This document shows, piece after piece, positions 23,728 through 33,101 of a DNA stretch of 64,000 bases. A program made the translations under genes and the position numbers. Each line of letters begins with the position of its first letter. Position 1 is the stretch's first letter. This stretch comes from Planctomycetaceae bacterium (GTDB lineage: Bacteria; Planctomycetota; Planctomycetia; Planctomycetales; Planctomycetaceae), in the NCBI GenBank assembly GCA_024742875.1, contig JANSXP010000004.1, positions 159,284-223,283 on the forward strand, given 5' to 3'. A model generated the notes under the pieces. That model worked only from the letters and a program-made list of their open reading frames with translations. It made no database searches and was not told the DNA's origin.

Positions 23728-24045
23728 GACAGACCGTTCCTGAGAAAGGAGATCCGGACGGGAGCGTCGAGCGACGCAGAGAACCAGAGAGGAGGGGTGA
23801 CGACGCCGAGAATGGCGCAGTCGAATGCGGCTTGTCGCATGTTCTGCGGAGTCGGTCAACGGGGTAAACTGGCAACCTGACCGACCGGCACAGACTCAGC
23901 CGCCACTGTCTGCTCAATTCGGCAGATGCTGCCACCACAGTGGCGACATCCGGATCTCCCGGGCAGCCGCAGTGTGCACGCAGACCGGCAGATCCTGCCG
24001 CTGGAAGCAACACACAGAGAGCTCGACCGATGCGCAGACGGCCGT

Positions 24046-25215
24046 CTAGTTAACGGTGTGCTTCACGCGTTCGACCACCAGTTCGATCGCCCGCTTCATG
24101 ATCTCGTGATCAACGGTGTGCACATCAATGGGTCGCCCAATGGATTCCAGCATCGTCAGGGTCAGCCGACCGCCCAGATGCTGGCGAAACTCTTCCAGCC
24201 CGCGAAACAGCTCATCAGTTCGTGACAGAACCGGGTGATCAAGCAGCAGGCCCATTTGGGCCAGGCAGTCCATAATCTGCTCAGCCTGATCATGGGGCAG
24301 ACCGTAGACCATATTGCTGTAAGTCACGTCAATCGCCAGCCCAATGGCGACCGCTTCACCGTGTCGCAGGTCAAAATCGGTCATCGCCTCCAGCTTGTGG
24401 GCGGACCAGTGGCCGAAGTCGAGCGGGCGCGCCTCGAGCATTTCAAACGCATCTCCGCCTTCGGTGATGTGCTTCAGATGCCAGCGGGCTGACTCCTCAA
24501 TAATGGGCCAGCAGGCCTCCTGCCGCTGCGGGATCTGAGTCGCTGCGGCATGGATGCGATGAAAGAACTCAGCGTCTTTGAGCAGGCTGACTTTGACGGC
24601 CTCGGAAAATCCACACACAAAGTCGCGGTCGCTGAGCGTATTCAGGAGCTGCCGATCGTTCAGAACGGCCCACGGGACGGCGAAAGTGCCCACCCAATTC
24701 TTCTTTTGAAACAGATTGACGCTGTTCTTGACGCCCACCCCGGAATCCGCCTGAGCGAGGGTTGTTGTGGGAATCCGCACCAGTCGAATTCCACGGTGTG
24801 CGATGGCAGCCGCAAATCCGACAGCATCCAGCACCGCGCCGCCTCCAATCACAATCACATAACTGCGGCGATCCAGATCCGCGTGATTAAAGCACTTGAG
24901 CATCCGCTCGATGATGTGGATGTCGTTTTTGACCGCTTCTCCCCCGTCCACCAGCTGGATGTTTCCCGGGTGACGCAGGCGATCAGCATTCGCGGCACAA
25001 AATGCCAGGATCCGTTGCTTCAGATCCGGGTTCGCAGCCGCCACGGCTTCATCCACCCAGAACTGCATGGCGGGTTTGGTGTCTTCGCCAGTCTCCAGAA
25101 CCTGTTGCAGCACCGATTGATCGGCCCCGAGGACATCCGCGGTAAATCGCAGGCGATGAGTGAATTTGACGGGGAAAACCACGTCAGAATCAGCATTTGA
25201 GGAATCGGCAGCCAT
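24046..25215 (-). CDS. 3-dehydroquinate synthase family protein, EboD-like
   Basis: [97 protein letters not shown]. Confidence 0.85.
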   Translation of the reverse strand: MAADSSNADSDVVFPVKFTHRLRFTADVLGADQSVLQQVLETGEDTKPAMQFWVDEAVAAANPDLKQRILAFCAANADRLRHPGNIQLVDGGEAVKNDIHIIERMLKCFNHADLDRRSYVIVIGGGAVLDAVGFAAAIAHRGIRLVRIPTTTLAQADSGVGVKNSVNLFQKKNWVGTFAVPWAVLNDRQLLNTLSDRDFVCGFSEAVKVSLLKDAEFFHRIHAAATQIPQRQEACWPIIEESARWHLKHITEGGDAFEMLEARPLDFGHWSAHKLEAMTDFDLRHGEAVAIGLAIDVTYSNMVYGLPHDQAEQIMDCLAQMGLLLDHPVLSRTDELFRGLEEFRQHLGGRLTLTMLESIGRPIDVHTVDHEIMKRAIELVVERVKHTVN

Positions 25216-25400
25216 AACCCAGCAGGTGGAAATTGAAGGAACAGGCGGGATCGTTGCAGGAGGGAGGACCGGCCAGCATAGGCAGAATTCACGACCGAAA
25301 CCAGCAATCAACGGCAATCGCTGCCTGTTGGCAGGAATCAACCCAGCCGACTGCTGAGAAACTGGGGTGTGTTTACCGCATCCGCTGACTTTGCTGTCGG

Positions 25401-25420
25401 CCTAATCGGAACAATCGATA
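25401..25420 (+). promoter_or_regulatory. Shared upstream motif CCTAATCGGAACAATCGATA
   Basis: 18/20 match to 12035-12054; upstream of Cys-rich repeat protein. Confidence 0.5.
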
Positions 25421-25605
25421 CACGTAAAACACGGTTTTCACCGCAGCTTGCTTTGTGCCCCTTTGCATCATGAACACTGTTTGCGCTCCCGAAAAACAAC
25501 GCAGTGTTACCCAACTTTTGGCGAAGGATTCCATCCGTGACGGCAGCGTACGCTGCACGGGATTCCTAGCCTCCCCCTTCAGCTCAATTTCAGGAGAAGT
25601 GAACA

Positions 25606-26373
25606 ATGAGAGGGATTACATTGTCTGTGGCTCTGGTCGTTATGACCATGACAAGCAGCGCAAATGCAGGCCTGTTCGGTCTGTTCGGCGGCCACAAAGG
25701 CTGCGGAAGCTGCGGTACAGAGCCTAGCTGCTGTGCTCCAGCTGGCTGTGGATCTGCCTGTGAAGCAACCTGCTGTGCTCCAGCCGGCTGCGGAAACGCC
25801 TGTGAAGCAACCTGCTGTGCTCCAGCTGGCTGTGGATCTGCCTGTGAAGCAACCTGCTGTGCTCCAGCTGGCTGCGGTTCTGCCTGTGAAGCAACCTGCT
25901 GTGCTCCAGCTGGCTGTGGATCTGCCTGCGACGCAACCTGCTGTGCTCCAGCTGGCTGTGGCAACGCCTGCGAAGCATCTTGCTGTGCTCCAGCAACATG
26001 TGGCGACAGCTGCTGTGGTGCTGGCGACGGCTGTGGCGAAGGCTGCTGTGCTCCTCGCAAGTGCCGTTTCAAGATGCCTAAGCTGCGTCTGCCTAAGTTC
26101 AAGATGCCTAAGCTGCGTCTGCGTAAGTGCCGCAAGTCAAACGGCTGCGGTGGTTGCGGTGTAGCCGCTAGCTGCTGTGCTCCAGCTGGCTGCGGTTCTG
26201 CCTGCGACGCCACCTGCTGTGCTCCAGCTGGTTGTGGCAACGCCTGCGAAGCCTCTTGCTGTGCTCCAGCTGGTTGCGGTTCTGCCTGCGACGCCAGCTG
26301 CTGTGCTCCTGCTGGCTGCGGTAATGCCTGTGCTCCTTCTTGCTGTGCTCCTGTCTGTGGCGGTTGCAACTAG
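25606..26373 (+). CDS. Exported Cys-rich tandem-repeat protein (CCAPAGCGxACxAx repeats)
   Basis: Signal peptide MRGITLSVALVVMTMTSSANA, RBS aggag; 14-aa repeats; 58 Cys by my count out of 255 aa. Confidence 0.85.
   Translation: MRGITLSVALVVMTMTSSANAGLFGLFGGHKGCGSCGTEPSCCAPAGCGSACEATCCAPAGCGNACEATCCAPAGCGSACEATCCAPAGCGSACEATCCAPAGCGSACDATCCAPAGCGNACEASCCAPATCGDSCCGAGDGCGEGCCAPRKCRFKMPKLRLPKFKMPKLRLRKCRKSNGCGGCGVAASCCAPAGCGSACDATCCAPAGCGNACEASCCAPAGCGSACDASCCAPAGCGNACAPSCCAPVCGGCN
25733..26350 (+). repeat. 42-bp coding tandem repeats in two blocks
   Basis: Unit tgctgtgctccagctggctgtggatctgcctgtgaagcaacc repeated, interrupted by a basic linker with a duplicated FKMPKLRLxK segment. Confidence 0.9.
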
Positions 26374-26430
26374 TCAAGAAGAGGCGAGGGTGAGCTGCAA
26401 AGCCCGAGTCATGATATGAGCTGACGATGA

Positions 26431-26462
26431 GAACAGGTGGGGAGTCGTGAACCCACCTGTTC
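26431..26462 (+). terminator. Strong hairpin 3' of Cys-rich gene
   Basis: GAACAGGTGGG / CCCACCTGTTC perfect 11-bp stem, 10-nt loop; no good U-tract. Confidence 0.45.
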
Positions 26463-26554
26463 CTCGGCTTGCAAATCTCGGATCGTGCGGAACAGAGGTT
26501 TGTAAAGCGGTCATCGGCAAAGTGACACCATCGGACTTGTAGCATAAATCACCT

Positions 26555-26720
26555 TCCGCCCCGGCTGTCGAGGAACGTGAGGTATCCTCACGGGGGAACA
26601 TGCACTGGGTTATTCCGAATAACCAAGTGGTTCCACCGATGCTCAGCTCTTAGGGTGGAACTGATTGGTAAATCGAAAGCGGCGATGAGAAGGGTTTGGC
26701 CCGACTCATCGCCGCTTTTC
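26555..26720 (+). ncRNA. Candidate structured small RNA with intrinsic terminator
   Basis: Three perfect hairpins (26576-26592, 26608-26624, 26630-26661) then a 14-bp terminator stem (26676-26718) with TTTT; upstream GTGACA-N16-ATAAAT promoter-like sequence; no plausible ORF. Confidence 0.5.
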
Positions 26721-26864
26721 GTTGGTCTTTTCAAAGGGAAGAATCCGTCGGGGCGCTCGCTTCCACAAAGACATTGGTTGTCTCTGGTGTGATTTGTGCA
26801 ACAATAGCCGTCCCTCTGTCTCCCTTTCTCTGCCCCCCAAGACTCGACCTTCGGGCCTGAATCC

Positions 26865-27887
26865 ATGTTGCTGGTCATTCTCCGAGTGGCTTACCTGCTG
26901 GTCTGTGCCGGCGCCATCCTCGCCTACATCAACCCGGAAGAAGTTGATGGGACGGCCTCCTCACTGCCCCGCATTATTAACGATCACAAGTTGATCGCGT
27001 TCGTGGTGTTGTTGCTGCTCAGCCAGATCGTGACGATTGTGGACATGATGATTCGGCGCAAGCGGATCGAGGTCATCTCTGCGATCTACTTCGGGATCCT
27101 CATTGGTGTATTGCTGGCGTACCTGATGATCCAGGCGCTGACTCCCATCGTGAAGCCGCCATACGAAGGACTGGCCGTGATGCTCACGCTGCTGATCCTG
27201 CCGTATTTGTGCGTGTCGCTGCTGTTGCAGACCAAAGACGATTTTCGCTTTGTCATTCCGTACGTGGAATTTGCCCGAGATCTCAAAGGCGGGCGGCCGC
27301 TGGTGGTCGACAGCAGTTCGCTGATTGATGGACGCATCGCGGATGTGCTGGAGACTCAAATCCTGGAGTCCCTGCTGATTGTGCCCGATTTTGTTCTGGC
27401 GGAAGTCCAGGACATCGCGGACAGCAACGATAAGAACCGCCGCATCCGCGGTCGTCGCGGGCTCGAGGTTTTGGCCACCATGCAAAAGAATCCGCACGCC
27501 GACATCCGTGTGGAAGAAACCAATCGCACAGAATTTCGCTCCACAGCCGTCGATCAAAAAATCGTCGAACTGGCCAAGCAGGTTCGCGGCGGCGTCATCA
27601 CCAACGACTACAACCTGAACAAAGTGGCCAGTGTGCAGGGGATCCCAGTGGTCAATCTGAACGATGTGGCCAATGCACTGCGCCCCCGGTTCATCCCCGG
27701 CGAACGACTGCGGATCAAAATCATCAAAGAGGGTGAGAGTGCGGGGCAGGGCGTTGGCTATCTGGATGACGGCACCATGGTGGTGTGCGAGGGAGCGGCC
27801 ACCCAAATCGGTGAAGAAGTGGACAGCGTGGTCAGCAGCGTCCTGCAAAGCAGCGCGGGCCGCATGATTTTCACCAAGCCCGCTTAA
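26865..27887 (+). CDS. PIN/TRAM domain membrane protein (YacL-like)
   Basis: N-terminal TMs; PLVVDSSSLIDGRIADVLETQIL...VPDFVLAEVQDIADS; C-terminal TRAM. Confidence 0.92.
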   Translation: MLLVILRVAYLLVCAGAILAYINPEEVDGTASSLPRIINDHKLIAFVVLLLLSQIVTIVDMMIRRKRIEVISAIYFGILIGVLLAYLMIQALTPIVKPPYEGLAVMLTLLILPYLCVSLLLQTKDDFRFVIPYVEFARDLKGGRPLVVDSSSLIDGRIADVLETQILESLLIVPDFVLAEVQDIADSNDKNRRIRGRRGLEVLATMQKNPHADIRVEETNRTEFRSTAVDQKIVELAKQVRGGVITNDYNLNKVASVQGIPVVNLNDVANALRPRFIPGERLRIKIIKEGESAGQGVGYLDDGTMVVCEGAATQIGEEVDSVVSSVLQSSAGRMIFTKPA

Positions 27888-27951
27888 CACCGACTCGCCA
27901 CCCTCTGTGTCACGCCGGCGTAACTGGTCTGCGTGACCTGCCCGCGTTTCG

Positions 27952-29160
27952 CTAGTCGGACTCAGCGACCTGCTGAAACTCATCGCACAGCAAATCGGCA
28001 AACTGTGGGTCGTTGATATGCCGTGCAGAACGAATCACACGAGCGTGCGGATGAGTGTCCAGTCGTGACTGGAGCCTGTCAAATAGAACACTGTTGATCT
28101 CCGGGGCCCAGAACTTCCCACCGGGTTCATCCAGCACAGAGACACCGCCCTCGGGCATCACCACAGCAAAGGGACGTGTGGCGGCTGCGAGCCGGTCAGC
28201 GATAAAATCCGCCATCTGAGCGTTTTCCGCCGCACTGGTCCGCATAAGGGTGACCTCCGCATTGTGCTCGTGCAGCAGGCGATTGGCGAACGCATCCGGA
28301 ACGCTGGACCGCGGTCCAAAATTCACCATGTCGACGGCTCCCAATGAGAGCACAAACGGCAGTTGCGCGTGCACGGCCGCTTCAAAACGCTCGGGACCGG
28401 CCGCCATGATGCCGCCAACCACGCGATCAGCCACTTCCGTTGTGGTGATGTCCAGTACGCCGCTGATCATGCCGGAGGCAATCAGTGATTCCATGGCGCG
28501 ACCACCTGCACCTGTTGCATGAAACACAAGACAGTCGCTGCCCTCAGCTTCCAGTCGGTTTCGTACTTGCGTCACGCAGGGTGTCGTCACACCAAACATT
28601 GTCATGGCCAGACACGGTCGCGGGGAAAACGCGACGGGTGCGGCCTGCACCATGCCGAACATCGCATGAGCGGCGTTGGACAGCACCACCTGGGAGACAC
28701 GGTTGAGCCCCGCGATATCCACGACAGAGTACATCATCGTAATGTCTGTGGCGCCCACGTAGTCGGCCACATTGCCGCTGGCCATTGTGGAGACCATCAG
28801 CCGCGGCAGCCCCACAGGCAGAGCCCGCATGCCGGCAGTGATCATCGATGTGCCGCAACTTCCCCCCAGACCGATCACGCCCGCCACCTCCTGTTGCGCG
28901 GCGGCAGAAGCCAGCCAGTCTGCCAGCCCTGAACTCATGGCGGCGAAACAGGCCGTCCGCTCTGCACTGAGCACACGGCCAGCCAGAATCTTCTCTCGGG
29001 GAACGTCGGGAGTGATGGCGGGAGGCTGAGCGGTTCCCACGTCGACCACCTTCACGCGCACACCAGCATTGCGCAGACAGTCAGCGACAAACCGGGCCTC
29101 CGCAGCCTTGGTATCGAGGGTGGCCACCACGCAGACGGCCTTCCGATCAGACTCATTCAT
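27952..29160 (-). CDS. Tm-1-like (UPF0261) protein
   Basis: VCVVATLDTKAAEARFVADCLR, GVIGLGGSCGTSMITAGMRALPVGLPRLMVSTMASGNVADYVGATDITMMYSVVDIAGLNRV. Confidence 0.92.
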   Translation of the reverse strand: MNESDRKAVCVVATLDTKAAEARFVADCLRNAGVRVKVVDVGTAQPPAITPDVPREKILAGRVLSAERTACFAAMSSGLADWLASAAAQQEVAGVIGLGGSCGTSMITAGMRALPVGLPRLMVSTMASGNVADYVGATDITMMYSVVDIAGLNRVSQVVLSNAAHAMFGMVQAAPVAFSPRPCLAMTMFGVTTPCVTQVRNRLEAEGSDCLVFHATGAGGRAMESLIASGMISGVLDITTTEVADRVVGGIMAAGPERFEAAVHAQLPFVLSLGAVDMVNFGPRSSVPDAFANRLLHEHNAEVTLMRTSAAENAQMADFIADRLAAATRPFAVVMPEGGVSVLDEPGGKFWAPEINSVLFDRLQSRLDTHPHARVIRSARHINDPQFADLLCDEFQQVAESD

Positions 29161-29499
29161 GCCAGGCATAATATTGCCGTCAGAAGATGGACTCGCCTTG
29201 GTGACTCACTCTTTGGCAGAGGATTTTCAGAGACGGCGACGACAGACATCGACACGCTGCAGGGATCTCGGATCCACTCACAACCGTACCTGATCTGCTC
29301 AGTACCTGTCGACTCTGCCGACACCTCTGCGGTGGAGATGAACCAACATATCGCAGGACGCCGGGCTCCGTAGTTTCCGCAATCGAAGAAGCGATTGGGA
29401 GGATTTCCAACAGACGGCCACTGAACGCATTCATCATCGCCGCAATCAACAGGCGAGCTGTTGCATCTGTCCACACCGCGGGTCGCCGGAGAACTCTCA

Positions 29500-30179
29500 A
29501 TGAATTTCCGAATCACCATCCTCCCACTGACTCTTTTGCTCACCATCCCACACTCGGCGAACGCGCTGGATGTCATCACCAGATCGAACTCAACAACCGG
29601 CTTCTTCGACGAGTCAAGTGAGGTGCGGACATTCGAATTTTCGAGCAGTGACTTTTCTTCCTCCTCATTAGTCACTGATGTGAGCGTGTCCGTCACGTTT
29701 GCGAAAAGTGACAACGACTCTTCGTGGCGGAAGATGAGCCGCTCGGCACGGGAACCCCGTGGCTGGACGAAATTCAGTTGCAGCTGACCAGCCCGTCCGG
29801 GACCACAGTCACACTCATCGACTTTAACACGTTTGACTCTAGCTCGGCTGGTTTTCGCGGGACCATCACATTTGATCAGTCCGCCACTCTGGCTGTCGAC
29901 TTCGATACATCGCAGTTGATGAGTGGCACGTTTCGTCCGGTCGGCAGCGCGATCGAGGGACTCGAGCTTCTCAACGGCGAATCTGCAGTCGGGGAATGGA
30001 GCCTGAGCGTGGCGGATTCCGTTGGGGGAGATGGACTGAGCTTTTACGACGCATCTTTGCAAGTGACATCTGTGCCGGAACCAGCGGCCCTCTGGTTGAT
30101 CTTTGCAATGGGCCCGCTGGCACTGATCGCTCGATATCGATCCAGCCGACAGTTTGCCGCTCAGGCTGGTCCGCGCTAG
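29500..30179 (+). pseudogene. Frameshifted PEP-CTERM protein with P-proprotein-like domain
   Basis: Frame 1 (MNFRITILPL...DVSVSVTFAKSDNDSS) continues in frame 3 (EDEPLGTGTPWLDEIQLQLTSPSGTTVTLID...VPEPAALWLIFAMGPLALIARYRSS); frame break near 29725. Confidence 0.7.
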
Positions 30180-30212
30180 CTTCACAACGCGAGGCGGTTA
30201 GCCGTAAAGAGC

Positions 30213-30638
30213 CTACACCTCATCGTCAGGATCGAATTCGCTGTCCAGGTGGGAATGCAGCTGCTGTTGCACATGATCAGGCAGTTGGGCAAATCCCTCG
30301 TGGTCTTCGAACCACATCCCACCTGCCAGCATGACCCGAACGGCTTCGGCCTCATCAATCAGGTCCGGCTCCGCATAGCGGGCATAGATCCAGTTTCCCT
30401 TGTGGGAATACCACAGCTTGTCGTTGATTCGAATCGCACGCGTGGTTTCGAACCACTGCCCGTTTTTGATTCTCAGTCGCACATCAATCTCCCTGCCCGC
30501 AAATCCTGTGAAACGTCCGGCCTTCAAAAAGTGCTGGGATGCCCACTGGTCGTCGGATACACCCAGTGAACGGCCCAGGCGGCCGAATCGGAATCGAATC
30601 AGCACCCTCGACCACCCGCAATGACACGTGAACGACAT
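30213..30638 (-). CDS. Hypothetical protein
   Basis: Open frame with WYSHKGNWIYARYAEPDLIDEAEAVRVMLAGGMWF; no recognised family. Confidence 0.5.
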   Translation of the reverse strand: MSFTCHCGWSRVLIRFRFGRLGRSLGVSDDQWASQHFLKAGRFTGFAGREIDVRLRIKNGQWFETTRAIRINDKLWYSHKGNWIYARYAEPDLIDEAEAVRVMLAGGMWFEDHEGFAQLPDHVQQQLHSHLDSEFDPDDEV

Positions 30639-30751
30639 CACCAGGACTCCAGACGGAGCCAAGCTAAGGGAATGAGGACAATCCCGCACTCGCTCAATTG
30701 AGCTTCACAAACCACCGGCAGATCATAATATGCGACCAGCATAACGCATGG

Positions 30752-30800
30752 ACCTCTCACGGAACGAACCACCCGATGTTTCTTCCGTGAGAGGTTTTTT
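30752..30800 (+). terminator. Orphan intrinsic terminator / possible attenuator
   Basis: ACCTCTCACGGA / TCCGTGAGAGGT perfect 12-bp stem, 20-nt loop, T-run; no + strand CDS directly upstream. Confidence 0.7.
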
Positions 30801-31153
30801 CATGCGCCGCATTCCACCAAAGTGCGGCCACAAACGTCCAGACGGTGATATGCAATGCCTCTTCTTTGAGCGGCGCGACATTCGGCACAGCCCTGGGCAA
30901 TTCACTCACGCCGCCTGGTTTCCCGAAGCCGTTGGTCCGTTGTCCTGCCAGTCCTGTCGGTTGTAGGGATTGAAGAGGAGTTCTTCCCGCACCACCGATA
31001 CGTTGTCAATTTGAATCATCGGCTAGTCCGCGTCCGCCGCAAAAAACGGCCCCGCAGCAGCTTCCCGACCTATGTTTCCCTCGAATCAATGCGCCACCAG
31101 TACGGACCCTCGTCGACGGTGGCCACGGAAACAGACCTCGGGAACACGATTCA

Positions 31154-33097
31154 ATGTGCGGAATTACAGGAGTCCTCTACACAGATCGCCACCGATCGGC
31201 CGATCGTCAGGTCCTGAAGCAGATGGGCGATGCGATCGCCCGTCGCGGGCCTGATGGAGAGGGCTTTTTCCGCGCCAATAACGTGGGGCTTGTGCATCGC
31301 CGCCTGGCCATCATCGACCTTGAAGGGGGCGACCAGCCGATCGCCAATGAGGACGAGTCTCTGCAGGTCGTCTTCAACGGAGAAATTTACAACTACCCTC
31401 AATTGCGGCAGGAACTGGAGTCTCGCGGCCACCAGTTTCGCACAAACTCTGACACAGAAGTTCTCGTTCATCTTTATGAAGAGCATGGCCCCGAGTTGGT
31501 CAATCGCCTGCGTGGCATGTTCGCCTTCGCGCTGTGGGACGCACGGAATCGACATCTGCTGCTGGCTCGTGATCACCTGGGTCAGAAGCCTCTGTTCGTT
31601 TATCGCGATGAGGAAAAGCTGCTGTTCGGTTCCGAGCTGAAGGCCATCCTGGCTCATCCCAATGTCGATCGGTCGATCAGCCCTGCAGCCGTTGAGGACT
31701 ACCTGACGTTTGGCGTGATCCCGGGCGCTCGATCTGTCTTTGAGCGAGTCTGCCGACTGCCGTCCGCGCACTATCTGCTGATCAAAGATCCCACTCACAT
31801 TCCCGAGCCGGTGCGGTACTGGCAGCTGGAATATGAACCACAGGAGGCAGGCAGTGATGCGCAGTGGCAGGAACGGATCGAAGCAGCGATCAGCGACAGC
31901 GTGCAGGCTCACCTGCTGGCCGATGTTCCAGTGGGCGCGTTTCTGAGTGGCGGACTGGACAGCAGTGCAGTGGTGGCGTCTGTGTCTGACCTTGTGAGCG
32001 AGCCACTGCAGACATTTTCCATTGGCTTCCAGGAAAAGAAATACAGCGAACTTCCCTACGCAGAACGGGTGGCTCAGCAATTCGGCACGCAGCACCATGA
32101 GCGAATCGTCACGCCTGATGCGGTCTCAGATCTGGATGATCTGGTCACATTTTACGATGAGCCGTTCGCTGATGCGTCTGCCATTCCCACCATGGCGGTG
32201 GCACGCATGGCGTCCGAATCCGTCAAGGTGTGCCTGTCGGGAGACGGGGGCGATGAGGCCTTTGGCGGTTACGCCCGCTACCTGCACGACCTGAAAGAAG
32301 CCAGGCTTCGAGGTCTGTTGCCGAACTGGTTCCGACGTTCGGCCCTGTCTCCTCTGGCGGCCATCTGGCCAAAAGCCGACTGGCTGCCACGGCCCCTGCG
32401 ACTAAAGTCGTTACTGCAAAACCTGTCCCTGGACCCCGCCGCCGCTTACGCCAACACACTGTCAGCCTGCCGTCGTGGGATGAGGCGACAGCTGCTCAAT
32501 GGAGATTTCCAAAGGCAACTGGGCGGCCATCGCCCGGAGCAGTTCGCCGAAGACGCATTTCAGCTCGGTGGACGCGACGCGTTGTCCGGCATGCTGTCGA
32601 CCGATGTGAACTTTCTCCTGCCGGATGATTTTCTCACCAAAGTCGATCGTGCCAGCATGGCCTTTGGCCTGGAAGTGCGACCACCGCTCATCGACGTGCC
32701 TTTGATGGAACTGGCTGCCCGGATGCCCTCGGCCAGGAAAGTTCGCGGTGGTTCCGGCAAATGGATTCTGAAACAAATCTTCCAGTCGCGTCTGCCCGAC
32801 AGACTGGCACATCGCGGAAAACAGGGTTTCGAACTGCCCGTCGATGAATGGCTGCGAGGGCCGCTGCAGGAGCAGGTGCATGAATTTGTCCTCGCGCCGC
32901 AGGCGCCCATCAATCAATTCGTCGATCACCACTTTGCCAGACGCGTCTACCAGGCGCACTGCCGAAAGACGGGCCGCCACGGACAGCTGATCTGGTCACT
33001 GCTGGTCCTCGGACGCTGGCTGCAAACTTACGGCACAGGCCCTCAGCCGACTGTTGCACGCACACGGCCGGTCACCGCGCAAACTGTGAGCCATTAA
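31154..33097 (+). CDS. asnB: Asparagine synthase (glutamine-hydrolyzing)
   Basis: MCGITGVLY (Cys2 nucleophile), RGPDGEG, FNGEIYNY, GAFLSGGLDSSAVVA, CLSGDGGDEAFGGYARY. Confidence 0.93.
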   Translation: MCGITGVLYTDRHRSADRQVLKQMGDAIARRGPDGEGFFRANNVGLVHRRLAIIDLEGGDQPIANEDESLQVVFNGEIYNYPQLRQELESRGHQFRTNSDTEVLVHLYEEHGPELVNRLRGMFAFALWDARNRHLLLARDHLGQKPLFVYRDEEKLLFGSELKAILAHPNVDRSISPAAVEDYLTFGVIPGARSVFERVCRLPSAHYLLIKDPTHIPEPVRYWQLEYEPQEAGSDAQWQERIEAAISDSVQAHLLADVPVGAFLSGGLDSSAVVASVSDLVSEPLQTFSIGFQEKKYSELPYAERVAQQFGTQHHERIVTPDAVSDLDDLVTFYDEPFADASAIPTMAVARMASESVKVCLSGDGGDEAFGGYARYLHDLKEARLRGLLPNWFRRSALSPLAAIWPKADWLPRPLRLKSLLQNLSLDPAAAYANTLSACRRGMRRQLLNGDFQRQLGGHRPEQFAEDAFQLGGRDALSGMLSTDVNFLLPDDFLTKVDRASMAFGLEVRPPLIDVPLMELAARMPSARKVRGGSGKWILKQIFQSRLPDRLAHRGKQGFELPVDEWLRGPLQEQVHEFVLAPQAPINQFVDHHFARRVYQAHCRKTGRHGQLIWSLLVLGRWLQTYGTGPQPTVARTRPVTAQTVSH

Positions 33098-33101
33098 TAC
33101 G

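Noticed and set aside
25733-26350. CRISPR-like array
   Set aside because: Repeats are contiguous 42-bp in-frame coding units without unique spacers and with no cas genes.
25590-26369. 259-aa antisense ORF of PQPAGAQQVASQA repeats
   Set aside because: Mirror of the Cys-rich coding repeats; the repeat lacks stop codons in other frames. The sense frame has signal peptide and RBS.
26961-28001. 346-aa - strand ORF
   Set aside because: Antisense to the PIN/TRAM gene; Asp/His/Gln-rich shadow ORF.
30723-30966. Small ORFs around the orphan terminator (60 aa on -, 72 aa on +)
   Set aside because: They run through the hairpin/T-tract, have no RBS context and no recognisable similarity.
31151-32098. 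315-aa - strand ORF
   Set aside because: Antisense to asnB.
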